The notes below the pieces were generated by a model. It did not search any database, had not been told where the DNA came from, and was given only the letters and a program-made list of their open reading frames with translations. Source: a virus. From it: 64,000 nt of DNA. The first letter of the stretch is position 1; each line of letters starts with the position of its first letter. Made by a program: the position numbers and the translations under genes. The stretch covers positions 1 through 64,000 of the IMG/VR virus record IMGVR_UViG_3300020122_000057; one strand, given 5' to 3'. Below are positions 5,375-12,968 of the stretch, in pieces.

Positions 5375-8298
5375 TTTATCTCCTCAAGCGGCAACACTTT
5401 CAAATCTCCCGCGTACCATCCATCATCCTTCTTTACCAGTAGAGCATACTGCGTATCCGATCCGGCAAGTGAACCCGCCGTAACACTCTCCGAACACGCT
5501 TTATTGTACATAGCCACAGCACTCACATGCTTTGGATTCGCAACATCCAACGATACATCTTTCGTCCAATAAGGATGGTGACTAGTTTGATATCCATTAT
5601 GGTACTGGACATGGATACTAGTTCCCTTCATCTTCCCATTCGCCGTCCGATACTGCCCATCGGTAATGATGCGTTTCTTCGGCGGTTGTGGCGCGTACTT
5701 ACAACTTGGATGATCCCCGGCTAAGTCTACAAACTTCACCCCACAATGCGGACACTGATCGCAATCGCAATCGTCACTCTCATTCCCGCATGACTTGCAC
5801 ACATCCACTACATGCCCAGTTTTCCCCGATACGATATTAGCCTTAGCTCTCTTCGCTTCCGGCGTGTCTTCGAACGTTTCCACCTTCGCTCCGAGATTGA
5901 ATACCCCCAGCAATACCTTCTCATTCCTTGCAATATCCTCCTTCACCTTGTAAATAACTGGCCCAGCCATACTCACCGCATACACTGGCTCCTTCGCGGT
6001 AATAGTCATCTGATCCGTAGTCATAAACTTATTAAATCCCCATCCGCCGTTATGCGCGGAATGCACTAATTGATTCAGTTCCTCAATCGCTTTCATCGGA
6101 TCGTTCCCCAACAGCGCGTTATACATCTTCGCCGCATGAACGATAAAGTTATACCATGCTTTCCCCCCGAATCCCCCACTCTTCCAATGTTCGAAGAGAA
6201 AGTCCTTGAGGTACTTAGTCATCAATGCCCGTGAACTTTCCTCCGATACCTTATTCCACAGTTCCCCGTACACCGTCTCGCGGCCAAGATGACTGGACTT
6301 TAGGTGTCTACATTCTCCCCCCGCCGCAATGAACGCCAGCCGATACGCCGCACCCATGCCAGCACCCAATAACGTATCCTCCCGTCCTTTCCATATCAGA
6401 GCATGATGCAACGCGGCCAACATGAGATACATTGCATCCGGGTATGTCATCTCCTGATTCAATCCCTGTATAAACCCGGCTTTCAAGCCATCCAAATCAA
6501 ACTCCCGTATCCGATCCTTCGTCGGCTCCAATATCTCCCCCACCTTCGGCTCCCGCGATATCATTAACGGCACCCGATTCAATACCGCATGGATCGCAAA
6601 GTGACTCGCCATTGAACCGTTTGGATGATACACCACGGTCCCCGGCGCAATTTTCTTCATCGTCTCTTCCCACTCAAGCAAATCGCCTTGCGCGAGCAAT
6701 ACCCTCTCAACCTTCGTCGGTTCCGGCACAAAGTCAATAGCCCCTTGCTCCAATTTCGGTCCATCCCTCAATTGAACCATCTGGAATTGGAAACTACCCC
6801 TATTCGTGCTGGGAGTACCCTTCGTCCACAGTGTCTCGACATATGGCGCGGAACGAATACCCGCTTTCTCTTTCAACTCACTTGTACCCTCTCCCCACAT
6901 GGAAACGTACGCCTGCAATAAATCCCCGCTAACGGGTATCGTTATCGCAGAGCTGCCGCCCGTAGCCCCATCATGCCCCTTGCCAATCGCAAAGTTCCCT
7001 TCCGTCCATATACCCGAATATGGCGCATCAATGAACGGCATGCACACTAGTTCCGCATCCGGGTCAGCAGCTAACGCTTCCGCCCGTACTTTCTCCGCTT
7101 CCTCTACAGTCTTCACGAGTCTTGAATCCACGAAACCGTGCCTCGGTCTCATGGGACATGGCCGCACGAACTTCCCCACCATTTGTCCCACAGGCAAGTC
7201 CTTAGCCGATCCCCCGATAAACTCCGGTATAGGCAATCCGACACTCGCCAGTGCACTTATTCCTTTCCCCTTTTGTGTCTTGAATTCATAAATCGTCAGC
7301 TTCTCATTCTCGCCTACCACGCTATAGCCAGCGCGTTTGTAAGCTTGAGCGCAAGAGGAGCATAGTTTTTCCAATCCCCTCCCGCCACGTCCCCTTTTAG
7401 CCGCTTTGAATCCCGTTCCCTTCGCGTACTTGCTTCCGCAATTGGAGCAAGGAATCCATGCGTACTTCGTCTCAGCAATTCCCCCCGGATTGCCATATCG
7501 CAGAAACTTAATACCATCCAGCAATTCCGCATCCGTTATCTTGGCGGGTTTGTGGTTCGAGCACCAAATAGTTGTACCCCCGTACTTCTGCTCACTATCC
7601 AAATAGACATATCCACTGTGTGCTGTCTTCCCATTCGCTCCCACTTCCCCGGTCTTCTCGCAATAAAACTCCGAGCCAATCGCGTCCCTATGCTCTTTCG
7701 CTAGTTCGTAATCCTTCCAGTTCACAACCGTACTCTTGTACGCGACAGCCTTAGCCACACTCGCACTATTCCCCTTACCCGGCGAGACATAATCCCATAC
7801 CATTCCCTCATGCTCCGGGAGTAAATGGTTCATGCACACGAAAACTAAATTCGCTTTAGAAAAGTGATAAATCTTCCCCCAGTGATCCGTTGTCCCATCG
7901 GCTCCCACACTTCCCGATTCGCAAAAGTATTTGCTATTCTGCGAATCCGAGTGTTTATACGGGTCAGCATGCGCCTTATACTTCCCTTTCTTCGCCACAA
8001 TTTTCTCAGCCACAGTGGTAGCTACCTTTTCCGTCGCAACCTTATCCCATGCCGCCGTGTAAATCTTGCTCAATGGCACGCCACTCAGCAGATCAATCGC
8101 AACCGGACCTGTGCCAGCAACATCCCCAGCTTTCGGTTTCAATTCCACATACCCATTATTCAGGTAAAAAGGCTTATGTTGCTGGCACGCATAAATACCC
8201 GGCGTGGTAGATTTTGCGCTATAACCCAACGGCTCCAACTCCCCCGCATGCTTCCCATAAACCCCAGCCGTGCTACACGGACAAATTTTACTTGGCAT
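5371..8298 (-). CDS. large multidomain protein with PEP-utilising (phosphohistidine swivel) signature and zinc motifs
   Basis: A 975-aa protein. The start at 8298 is chosen for its GGGAGGA ribosome binding site, and the proposed promoter lies upstream. The first 130 residues hold three degenerate Cys/His repeats ending in CQQH, CMNH and CSNH. A zinc ribbon CSNCG...CSSC follows. Near residues 374-390 is FVRPCPMRPRHGFVDSR, then IGKGHDGATGG. Around residue 566 is PNGSMASHFAIHAVLNRVPL, which closely follows the G-G-x-T-S-H-A-A-I signature of the swivelling phosphohistidine domain of PEP synthase and pyruvate phosphate dikinase. A helical region and a Cys-rich knuckle (about 832-866) follow. The middle could be a nucleotide-binding or grasp-like domain; that is inference. 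I know similar long phage proteins only as uncharacterised. Confidence 0.75.
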   Translation of the reverse strand: MPSKICPCSTAGVYGKHAGELEPLGYSAKSTTPGIYACQQHKPFYLNNGYVELKPKAGDVAGTGPVAIDLLSGVPLSKIYTAAWDKVATEKVATTVAEKIVAKKGKYKAHADPYKHSDSQNSKYFCESGSVGADGTTDHWGKIYHFSKANLVFVCMNHLLPEHEGMVWDYVSPGKGNSASVAKAVAYKSTVVNWKDYELAKEHRDAIGSEFYCEKTGEVGANGKTAHSGYVYLDSEQKYGGTTIWCSNHKPAKITDAELLDGIKFLRYGNPGGIAETKYAWIPCSNCGSKYAKGTGFKAAKRGRGGRGLEKLCSSCAQAYKRAGYSVVGENEKLTIYEFKTQKGKGISALASVGLPIPEFIGGSAKDLPVGQMVGKFVRPCPMRPRHGFVDSRLVKTVEEAEKVRAEALAADPDAELVCMPFIDAPYSGIWTEGNFAIGKGHDGATGGSSAITIPVSGDLLQAYVSMWGEGTSELKEKAGIRSAPYVETLWTKGTPSTNRGSFQFQMVQLRDGPKLEQGAIDFVPEPTKVERVLLAQGDLLEWEETMKKIAPGTVVYHPNGSMASHFAIHAVLNRVPLMISREPKVGEILEPTKDRIREFDLDGLKAGFIQGLNQEMTYPDAMYLMLAALHHALIWKGREDTLLGAGMGAAYRLAFIAAGGECRHLKSSHLGRETVYGELWNKVSEESSRALMTKYLKDFLFEHWKSGGFGGKAWYNFIVHAAKMYNALLGNDPMKAIEELNQLVHSAHNGGWGFNKFMTTDQMTITAKEPVYAVSMAGPVIYKVKEDIARNEKVLLGVFNLGAKVETFEDTPEAKRAKANIVSGKTGHVVDVCKSCGNESDDCDCDQCPHCGVKFVDLAGDHPSCKYAPQPPKKRIITDGQYRTANGKMKGTSIHVQYHNGYQTSHHPYWTKDVSLDVANPKHVSAVAMYNKACSESVTAGSLAGSDTQYALLVKKDDGWYAGDLKVLPLEEIK

Positions 8299-8324
8299 AA
8301 ATCCTCCCTCATTTTTCCACGGAC

Positions 8325-8352
8325 ATACTACCAGATGCGCGAAACGTGTCAA
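8325..8352 (-). promoter_or_regulatory. sigma-70-like promoter, leftward
   Basis: On the minus strand TTGACA (8352-8347) and TAGTAT (8330-8325) are 16 bases apart. Transcription would begin near 8318, about 20 bases before the start codon of the 975-aa protein, which leaves room for its GGGAGGA site. Confidence 0.7.
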
Positions 8353-8435
8353 GAGTTATTTTTAGAACAGACTATATACCCGGTCTGTCGGCGGTATGGC
8401 GGAATCGGTTAAGCCGATCCCCCGTGTATCCCGTG

Positions 8436-8639
8436 CTACTTCATGGACGCGACAGCAGTTTCATGTGCCCCTAAACTCACCGCAATAACGTACCTAACCC
8501 CCGGCTTAGACTGAGGACTTCCCCCATCCCACAGTTTCAACCGCTTGATCCTACGCTTCGATTGCACGAAGTCATACCAATGCGAAGACTTCTTACCACC
8601 TTCCGATCCCAACAATGTCTTACCTCTTGGACGTGCCAT
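8436..8639 (-). CDS. 67-aa basic hypothetical protein
   Basis: A GAGGGATACAAAT leader precedes the ATG. The N-terminal half is very basic (MARPRGKTLLGSEGGKKSSH, then RRIKRLKLWDGG) and may bind nucleic acid. The C-terminal half reads like a short beta structure. No family recognised. Confidence 0.65.
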   Translation of the reverse strand: MARPRGKTLLGSEGGKKSSHWYDFVQSKRRIKRLKLWDGGSPQSKPGVRYVIAVSLGAHETAVASMK

Positions 8640-8658
8640 ATTTGTATCCCTCTCTCAA

Positions 8659-8802
8659 TCAATGTTTATGCATCGGCGCAAACATCCCTGCGAGTATCAA
8701 TCCATACAGAATCCACGCGAGCAAAACTCCCCACCATTCATTTTTCAATTTCCCGTCGCAAGCTTTCTCTGAGCACACTTTTGCTACTCCTGTCCCATTC
8801 AT
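8659..8802 (-). CDS. 47-aa membrane microprotein
   Basis: The ATG at 8802 lies ten bases after AAGGGGGA. The peptide has a short polar, two-cysteine N-terminus and then a hydrophobic stretch WWGVLLAWILYGLILAGMF, ending in MHKH. Its 5' part overlaps the 53-aa zinc-finger gene by 65 bases in another frame, which is unusual even here and lowers confidence. Confidence 0.5.
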   Translation of the reverse strand: MNGTGVAKVCSEKACDGKLKNEWWGVLLAWILYGLILAGMFAPMHKH

Positions 8803-8899
8803 GCGGATGATTCCCCCTTACGTGCATGAAAAATAGTCTAGTCTCCCCGTTCACGATAACCGCACCGCAAAACGGGCATTTAATCGTTTGCTGTTTCAT
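8738..8899 (-). CDS. 53-aa single C2H2-type zinc-finger protein
   Basis: AGGGAGT precedes the ATG at 8899. The peptide contains CPFCGAVIVNGETRLFFMHV followed by RGNHPHEW, a C-x2-C-x13-H-x5-H arrangement. Single-finger microproteins of this kind are common in phages and may bind DNA or partner proteins. It was located by reading the frame directly, since it is very short. Confidence 0.6.
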   Translation of the reverse strand: MKQQTIKCPFCGAVIVNGETRLFFMHVRGNHPHEWDRSSKSVLRESLRREIEK

Positions 8900-8938
8900 A
8901 CTCCCTCTTTGATGCGATACCGTGGAAATAGTTACACG

Positions 8939-9139
8939 TTACGGTCTGCTTGTCAAGCTCTTTTCCCCGCGCACGACTGCGAGGAAATGTTCCGCATTGA
9001 AACGCGAATTCTCTTTGTGCAACTCCAACGCTACTTCCGTCGCCGCGAACACGATCCCCGCTTGCATCCTAGGCTCCGTCACATTCGCATACGCCGCATT
9101 CAATCCCCGTGCGATCCGAATATAATCCTTGCGTGTCAT
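8939..9139 (-). CDS. 66-aa helical hypothetical protein
   Basis: A GGGAGGTAGTT leader gives a strong ribosome binding site. The protein reads as two or three helices (YIRIARGLNAAYANV; MQAGIVFAATEVALEL). Its 3' end contains a TTGACA that could be part of a promoter for the next genes, but no convincing -10 accompanies it. Function unknown. Confidence 0.65.
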   Translation of the reverse strand: MTRKDYIRIARGLNAAYANVTEPRMQAGIVFAATEVALELHKENSRFNAEHFLAVVRGEKSLTSRP

Positions 9140-9141
9140 AA

Positions 9142-9339
9142 CTACCTCCCATTCCTGTGATAAATAGATTCCAACAATTCCGGTGAATCCAATGCAGAAA
9201 GCATTCTCTGTAACTCACTGCTAATCGCTGGGCGAATATCTTTCCAATACGGCTCATCTAACGCTCGCGCGAGTACAGCAATTGCATTCTCCGCACGCAA
9301 ACGATTCCGTTTGATTCTTAACGCCACTTTCTTATCCAT
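9142..9339 (-). CDS. 65-aa helical hypothetical protein
   Basis: GGGAGGTAATTTC precedes the ATG. The sequence is basic at the N-terminus (KKVALRIKRNRLRAENA) and helical throughout. Two short hairpins (9352-9395) lie just ahead of its ribosome binding site. It ends three bases before the next gene. No family recognised. Confidence 0.65.
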   Translation of the reverse strand: MDKKVALRIKRNRLRAENAIAVLARALDEPYWKDIRPAISSELQRMLSALDSPELLESIYHRNGR

Positions 9340-9351
9340 GAAATTACCTCC

Positions 9352-9395
9352 CTACAGTTCCCACTCATGGAAACTGTAGGCGGGTAACTCCCGCC
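9352..9395 (-). promoter_or_regulatory. two adjacent hairpins upstream of a ribosome binding site
   Basis: CTACAGTT (9352-9359) pairs with AACTGTAG (9372-9379), and GGCGGG pairs with CCCGCC (9379-9395). Both lie between two leftward genes, directly upstream of the GGGAGG of the 65-aa gene. No U-tract follows, so a processing or stability element is more likely than a terminator. Confidence 0.5.
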
Positions 9396-9401
9396 GCAAA
9401 C

Positions 9402-9626
9402 TCAAACCAATTTGTTAACAAGCTTGGAAAGGTACGGAACGATTCCCACCATTCCCCACACTTCCGCATACTCGCCATTTCGAATGTCAACGAAAAATGC
9501 GGCATAGTTTCCCGCATCCTTGCCCAAGTATTCCCGAATTGCCTGTACATCCTGCGAATCTGTGATTAGTTGTAAATGCTGGCCAAGATTCGCAACCGTC
9601 CTCATCTTATTTGTGCTTAGAATCAT
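9402..9626 (-). CDS. 74-aa hypothetical protein
   Basis: The ATG at 9626 has GGGGATTAGCG upstream and sits three bases from the previous stop. The protein has a regular alpha/beta pattern (DVQAIREYLGKDAGNYAAFF; YAEVWGMVGIVPYLSKL). It resembles generic small phage proteins; no function is recognised. Confidence 0.65.
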   Translation of the reverse strand: MILSTNKMRTVANLGQHLQLITDSQDVQAIREYLGKDAGNYAAFFVDIRNGEYAEVWGMVGIVPYLSKLVNKLV

Positions 9627-9628
9627 CG

Positions 9629-9853
9629 CTAATCCCCACTCTCAATAATCGCGTCACTCATGCTCGCACCGATCCAATCTAGACTACGTTCCGCGAGCGC
9701 AAGGAAAGCAATCGGATGCCCGGTTATATGAAATATCGCATAGCCCACAATCCCCGCGACAATAAACCCCGTAACCCGTCGCGCGAGAATCTTCTTGAAA
9801 CTATGCTTCGCATTCGCGCACACTTGCACCACACGATTCCGTTTGCGCGACAT
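9629..9853 (-). CDS. 74-aa membrane protein
   Basis: The start at 9853 shares a base with the upstream stop (TAATG), so the longer reading is rejected. A basic N-terminus (MSRKRNRVVQVC) is followed by an amphipathic, then hydrophobic region (GFIVAGIVGYAIFHITGHPI), suggesting one membrane segment with the N-terminus inside. Function unknown. Confidence 0.6.
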   Translation of the reverse strand: MSRKRNRVVQVCANAKHSFKKILARRVTGFIVAGIVGYAIFHITGHPIAFLALAERSLDWIGASMSDAIIESGD

Positions 9854-10014
9854 TAGTACACCGCCCAAGCATCCGTACCGCGAGGCAGTCTCTTCACTCC
9901 CATAACGCGTCTCAATTCCGCGAGAAACTCCGTTCTCGTAACTGGCCGATCCATCCAATACGGTTTGGACGCACGCATATTACCGATTGTATACACCCAT
10001 GCTACGTTTTTCAT
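9853..10014 (-). CDS. 53-aa hypothetical protein
   Basis: Start chosen at 10014 behind GGAAAGGATAATCAA. The peptide begins MKNVAWVYTIGNMRASKPYW and has a helix with TRTEFLAELRRVMG. It is coupled to the next gene by a one-base overlap. No family recognised. Confidence 0.55.
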   Translation of the reverse strand: MKNVAWVYTIGNMRASKPYWMDRPVTRTEFLAELRRVMGVKRLPRGTDAWAVY

Positions 10015-10103
10015 TTGATTATCCTTTCCGGGATTAAATACCTCCCATTGGCCAGCACACGCATGCACTGGCCTAGCGAAGTACTCAAGTATGAGTTAAC
10101 GTG

Positions 10104-10307
10104 TTAGTTCACTACTTCGCTAAACTTATCCCCGCGAGAAAACTTTCCCGCCTCAGTAATCACGGCATAGCGAGTATCATTCTCCCGTTCAAGCAAAGCT
10201 TTCTTGAAAACAAACTTCGCCGCTGGCAACGTTAATTGCTGTCCTAGAATCTGTAACACTTCCTTATCCACGACAGACACTTCTAGAACATCATAATGAT
10301 GCAACAT
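10104..10307 (-). CDS. 67-aa hypothetical protein
   Basis: AAAGGGAGGAAACA precedes the ATG, a near-perfect ribosome binding site shared in form with the next gene upstream. The sequence has an alternating hydrophobic pattern typical of a small alpha/beta fold. Its 3' end forms one arm of a 10-bp inverted repeat (10074-10083 with 10113-10122). Confidence 0.65.
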   Translation of the reverse strand: MLHHYDVLEVSVVDKEVLQILGQQLTLPAAKFVFKKALLERENDTRYAVITEAGKFSRGDKFSEVVN

Positions 10308-10372
10308 TGTTTCCTCCCTTTAGAGAATAACTCCCAGTGAGCGTACTCCAGCTTCGAATACGCTCTAGCGAA

Positions 10373-10579
10373 TTACTCCGCTCCCTCAGCAGCCGAATAG
10401 ATGATCCCCTTGTCTATCATCTCAATTGCCGCGCGGCCATAACTCCCCTGCAATTGCCATGCTAGCCCAGTGTCTACAAGCTTCTGAAACAATTCCGCTA
10501 CTTCCTCATCATTTAATTCCCCATTCTCGAACGCGATAATCTTCCCCGTGATATCGTACTGACTCGCCTTGTGTGCCAT
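10373..10579 (-). CDS. small phage protein of the 'DITGKIIAFENGEL' type
   Basis: A 68-aa protein with DITGKIIAFENGEL, then EEVAELFQKLVDTG, then WQLQGSYGRAA. I recognise this pattern as a widespread small protein of tailed phages in early or accessory regions. Its function is not known to me. GGGAGGAAAAC precedes the ATG. Being found in many unrelated phages suggests a host-takeover or nucleic-acid-related role, but this is inference. Confidence 0.75.
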   Translation of the reverse strand: MAHKASQYDITGKIIAFENGELNDEEVAELFQKLVDTGLAWQLQGSYGRAAIEMIDKGIIYSAAEGAE

Positions 10580-10635
10580 GTTTTCCTCCCTTTCAATTGT
10601 CCATTAGATGCGTCATACCCCGAAAAGTTACAGCG

Positions 10636-10887
10636 TCAAACCAATTGACTAACAGACTCAATTCGTTGCACCAATACCGCCTCTTGATGATTCCGCGTCT
10701 TTACCTCATCCGCAATTGCACGCACATCATTCTCTCGATCCGTATCAATCTCAATTGCGAGACTCTTCTCGCCTATCCCTTTCCAATACCCCAGCATAGG
10801 AATAATCGAGAATGCGTCAAACTTCCGTTTGAGTATCGCCACAATTCCCTTTCGATCCTTATCCTCAGTGAGAATACGATATGTCAT
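10636..10887 (-). CDS. 83-aa hypothetical protein
   Basis: It starts four bases into the end of the upstream gene (ATGA). The sequence has an alpha/beta ferredoxin-like alternation (TYRILTEDKDRKGIVAILKR; KSLAIEIDTDREN) as seen in small proteins with a single sheet. No catalytic residues stand out. Confidence 0.65.
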   Translation of the reverse strand: MTYRILTEDKDRKGIVAILKRKFDAFSIIPMLGYWKGIGEKSLAIEIDTDRENDVRAIADEVKTRNHQEAVLVQRIESVSQLV

Positions 10888-11066
10888 TTCGCGTCATACC
10901 TCCTCATCCTCAATTCCCTCTTTGCTTCCTGTAATCGTGCATTATCCTCCGGCGAATTGAGAATGGACATTGTACTCAACGCCCGGACCATATTCTTCAA
11001 TTCCCATGTAGCACGCGCAAGCATAGGTCTTCCCAGTCGCCTAGCGTCGTCCTGAATTGTTGACAT
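10884..11066 (-). CDS. 60-aa basic helical protein
   Basis: The start overlaps the end of the 33-aa membrane peptide gene. The sequence is Arg/Ala/Leu-rich and probably helical throughout, with a basic end (AKRELRMRRYDAK). The 3' end is coupled (ATGA) to the next gene. No family recognised. Confidence 0.55.
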   Translation of the reverse strand: MSTIQDDARRLGRPMLARATWELKNMVRALSTMSILNSPEDNARLQEAKRELRMRRYDAK

Positions 11067-11142
11067 TATCCTTTGGCCTTTCCCATACCAGCGTGATACC
11101 GCTTACCAGTACGATAAGTACGATAACTGCTATCGTGAGCAT
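11041..11142 (-). CDS. 33-aa membrane microprotein
   Basis: GAGGGAAC lies just before the ATG at 11142. The peptide starts MLTIAVIVLIVLVSGITLVW, a single transmembrane helix, followed by a short basic tail. It overlaps the next gene's start by 26 bases. Its size and shape match the other membrane microproteins in this block. Confidence 0.5.
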   Translation of the reverse strand: MLTIAVIVLIVLVSGITLVWERPKDNVNNSGRR

Positions 11143-11213
11143 GTTCCCTCATTTTCCGACACGCATAGAGCGTATCATCGGAGAATCCTGTCACAATTCC
11201 CCTGTGATACGTT

Positions 11214-11588
11214 CTATTGCTTCACATCCTCCGGTTTGCACGTCGCCTCAATCCATGCGCCATTGCTACCCTTAATCCTCACAGTGACGCGATTGCAATC
11301 CGTCTCTTGCTTCGCCAACAGAGTAAATATCTCTTTGGCCGCCATCAGCGCCATTCGCTCACAACTCATAGCCTGCCACTTTTCCGCAAGCTTCCCGAAA
11401 CGTTTCTCAAAGTAACTCCCAATGTACTCGTTATTGAGTACGTATCCTTCAGGGGTTAACCGTGTGTCATTCGCGTCAATCTTCACATACCAATGATAAA
11501 CGCGCGTTCTCATGGCCGCACACTTGCACGGGTTAACTATCATATTCGTTGCGTGTGTCTTGCCGCTACGTTCAAGACTCAATTGCAT
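11214..11588 (-). CDS. 124-aa hypothetical protein
   Basis: GAGGAGGATCGAAGTTT precedes the ATG. The sequence has a beta segment (YHWYVKIDANDTRLTPEGYV), a helical centre and a beta C-terminus (RVTVRIKGSNGAWIEATC). Four cysteines are spread through it without a clear zinc pattern. No family recognised. Confidence 0.7.
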   Translation of the reverse strand: MQLSLERSGKTHATNMIVNPCKCAAMRTRVYHWYVKIDANDTRLTPEGYVLNNEYIGSYFEKRFGKLAEKWQAMSCERMALMAAKEIFTLLAKQETDCNRVTVRIKGSNGAWIEATCKPEDVKQ

Positions 11589-11672
11589 AAACTTCGATCC
11601 TCCTCTTTATCCTCAGATTTGATTCGTTAGACGAATCGAACGTGATACCCTCAGATACCACGTTTGCCGCGT

Positions 11673-11756
11673 CTAGCGTATCCACGCCATAGCTAGGATG
11701 CACGCAATAATCCAAAGTAACAGTTTCAGCGCTGGCCGTCCGACGTTATCCCACAT
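11673..11756 (-). CDS. 27-aa membrane microprotein
   Basis: The ATG lies inside the last codons of the 103-aa gene, in another frame. The peptide is a short polar start followed by LKLLLWIIACILAMAWIR. It is very short, so it is tentative. It is listed because the downstream gap is otherwise empty and similar peptides occur nearby. Confidence 0.35.
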   Translation of the reverse strand: MWDNVGRPALKLLLWIIACILAMAWIR

Positions 11757-12057
11757 GATACCTACTCCGCGCGTATGCCGTCGCATCCTCTGCCTGATAG
11801 CTCGGTCCACCGTCCCATGAACCGCGAACGTGGGCAATGGGAATAATCTCCCGTGTCGGCAATCCCTGAATTCCCGTCAACGTCCCTTGCAGTCTCCGCG
11901 CCACATAGCACGCATAGAAACGATGCCAATTTGCATTCTCAGATTCAATCTCCCGCCGATCCTGTCCAGTCTTTTCCATGTCCAGAATCAATGAATGATG
12001 CGCATCCGCCGCGTCCCTCAAAGCATTCTCCAATACCGCCTGCATTGACTTTTCCAT
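11746..12057 (-). CDS. 103-aa hypothetical protein, first gene of a leftward operon
   Basis: The ATG at 12057 is preceded by GAGGAGGATATC and by a good promoter at 12095-12122. The longer upstream reading is rejected because it would run across the promoter. The protein is helical at the N-terminus (MQAVLENALRDAADAHHSLI), with Tyr/Trp-rich elements later. No motif recognised. Confidence 0.7.
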   Translation of the reverse strand: MEKSMQAVLENALRDAADAHHSLILDMEKTGQDRREIESENANWHRFYACYVARRLQGTLTGIQGLPTREIIPIAHVRGSWDGGPSYQAEDATAYARSRYHVG

Positions 12058-12094
12058 GATATCCTCCTCACCCGCGAAGTATCGCGGTATCGGC

Positions 12095-12122
12095 ATAATA
12101 TACCGGGGAAAATTCCTGTCAA
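12095..12122 (-). promoter_or_regulatory. sigma-70-like promoter, leftward
   Basis: TTGACA (12122-12117) and TATTAT (12100-12095) are 16 bases apart on the minus strand. It is about 40 bases upstream of the 103-aa gene and probably drives the small-gene block down to about 8.4 kb. Confidence 0.75.
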
Positions 12123-12138
12123 GTACCAATCTAATCCC

Positions 12139-12161
12139 AGTTGCAAACTAGTTGCAACTAG
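12139..12161. promoter_or_regulatory. candidate operator: tandem AGTTGCAA with 14-bp palindrome
   Basis: AGTTGCAA occurs at 12139 and 12150, exactly 11 bases apart. The second copy is inside the perfect palindrome CTAGTTGCAACTAG (12148-12161). It lies just upstream of the -35 box of the leftward promoter, where an activator or repressor would bind. Confidence 0.45.
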
Positions 12162-12574
12162 ACGAAAATAATTGCGCTAACTTGGCATCTTACATGCAAG
12201 TGTGTCCAAACGTACACAGTTATACAATAAAATGTATATTGTAAGTGTGTGAAAATAGGGAAGATAAAGTCACTTAGAATCAATCGGTTAGGGGAGTGTA
12301 ATAGTTGTACATCCAAACTTCCCGCCACATTACCCGTGTATTTTCTACACGATCCGAAATAGCCGCTATATAGCACCAACGGCGCGTACGCTCAGTACGT
12401 AGGGTACAGCGACCAGTGGGCGTCCGTCTCTACGCTCGACGCGCCCTTCACGCCTCGTGTGGCGTCGTGGCTAGGACAATAAAGGGAAAGACCCCCAGTG
12501 GGTATGGATGTACGTACTTGACCGTGTAAAATTTTCCTAAATTTATATCACTAGGAAAAATGGACACGACGCTC
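12162..12574. other. divergent intergenic region without recognised genes
   Basis: No frame here gives a convincing protein. The open frames on either strand are low-complexity or lack ribosome binding sites. A GC-rich part (about 12380-12470) contains several short inverted repeats, including one with CGACGC/GCGTCG arms. It separates the leftward small genes from the rightward virion genes. Confidence 0.5.
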
Positions 12575-12820
12575 TCATTTCGTAAGTTTACGGGCACCGC
12601 AACGGCGGCAATTTGGATATTTTTCGTCCCAAAGGTGGTCGGGGAAGTAGTGGGAGCCGTCGTGGGTAAGGATTGGAATTTCTGGATAGAGCATGCGCCA
12701 GTAGGTGGCGTTATGCCCAAATTGGACGATGACGCATTTACCTAGGATCGCTACAGGATTCATAGTAGAAGCAGGAGATACAGTGATATTTGCATCGTTC
12801 ATGGTATAGTTCCATCCCAC
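12575..12820 (-). CDS. possible 81-aa protein with C-terminal CRRCG knuckle
   Basis: The open frame ends in HLWDEKYPNCRRCGARKLTK, a natural-looking zinc-knuckle tail. However, its first 27 codons overlap the 65-aa zinc-ribbon gene in another frame, and no good ribosome binding site is visible. The true start may be internal, at the Met of WRMLYPEIP. Retained with low confidence. Confidence 0.35.
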   Translation of the reverse strand: MGWNYTMNDANITVSPASTMNPVAILGKCVIVQFGHNATYWRMLYPEIPILTHDGSHYFPDHLWDEKYPNCRRCGARKLTK

Positions 12821-12935
12821 AATTGGGACAGATGCGGGGAGATTGGCCGAGGTGGTCTATATTGCATTCGGGGGAATTGGGTTTCGTCGTGAGGAAAAAT
12901 ATTATTTTCTTCAAGTATCCGTACATGAGTTGCAT
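12738..12935 (-). CDS. small zinc-ribbon protein
   Basis: The 65-aa frame ends in CPNCGMELYHERCKYHCISC followed by FYYESC, a two-CxxC zinc ribbon of a type common among short phage proteins. The first 30 residues are hydrophobic and less convincing, so the start could be later. It is transcribed leftward from the divergent region. Confidence 0.5.
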   Translation of the reverse strand: MQLMYGYLKKIIFFLTTKPNSPECNIDHLGQSPRICPNCGMELYHERCKYHCISCFYYESCSDPR

Positions 12936-12968
12936 GGTAACTTACTTTAATGCTAACGTGCAACTAGA

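Noticed and set aside
12448-12720. 90-aa leftward frame in the divergent region
   Set aside because: Thr/Pro-rich, no ribosome binding site, and overlaps a better frame.
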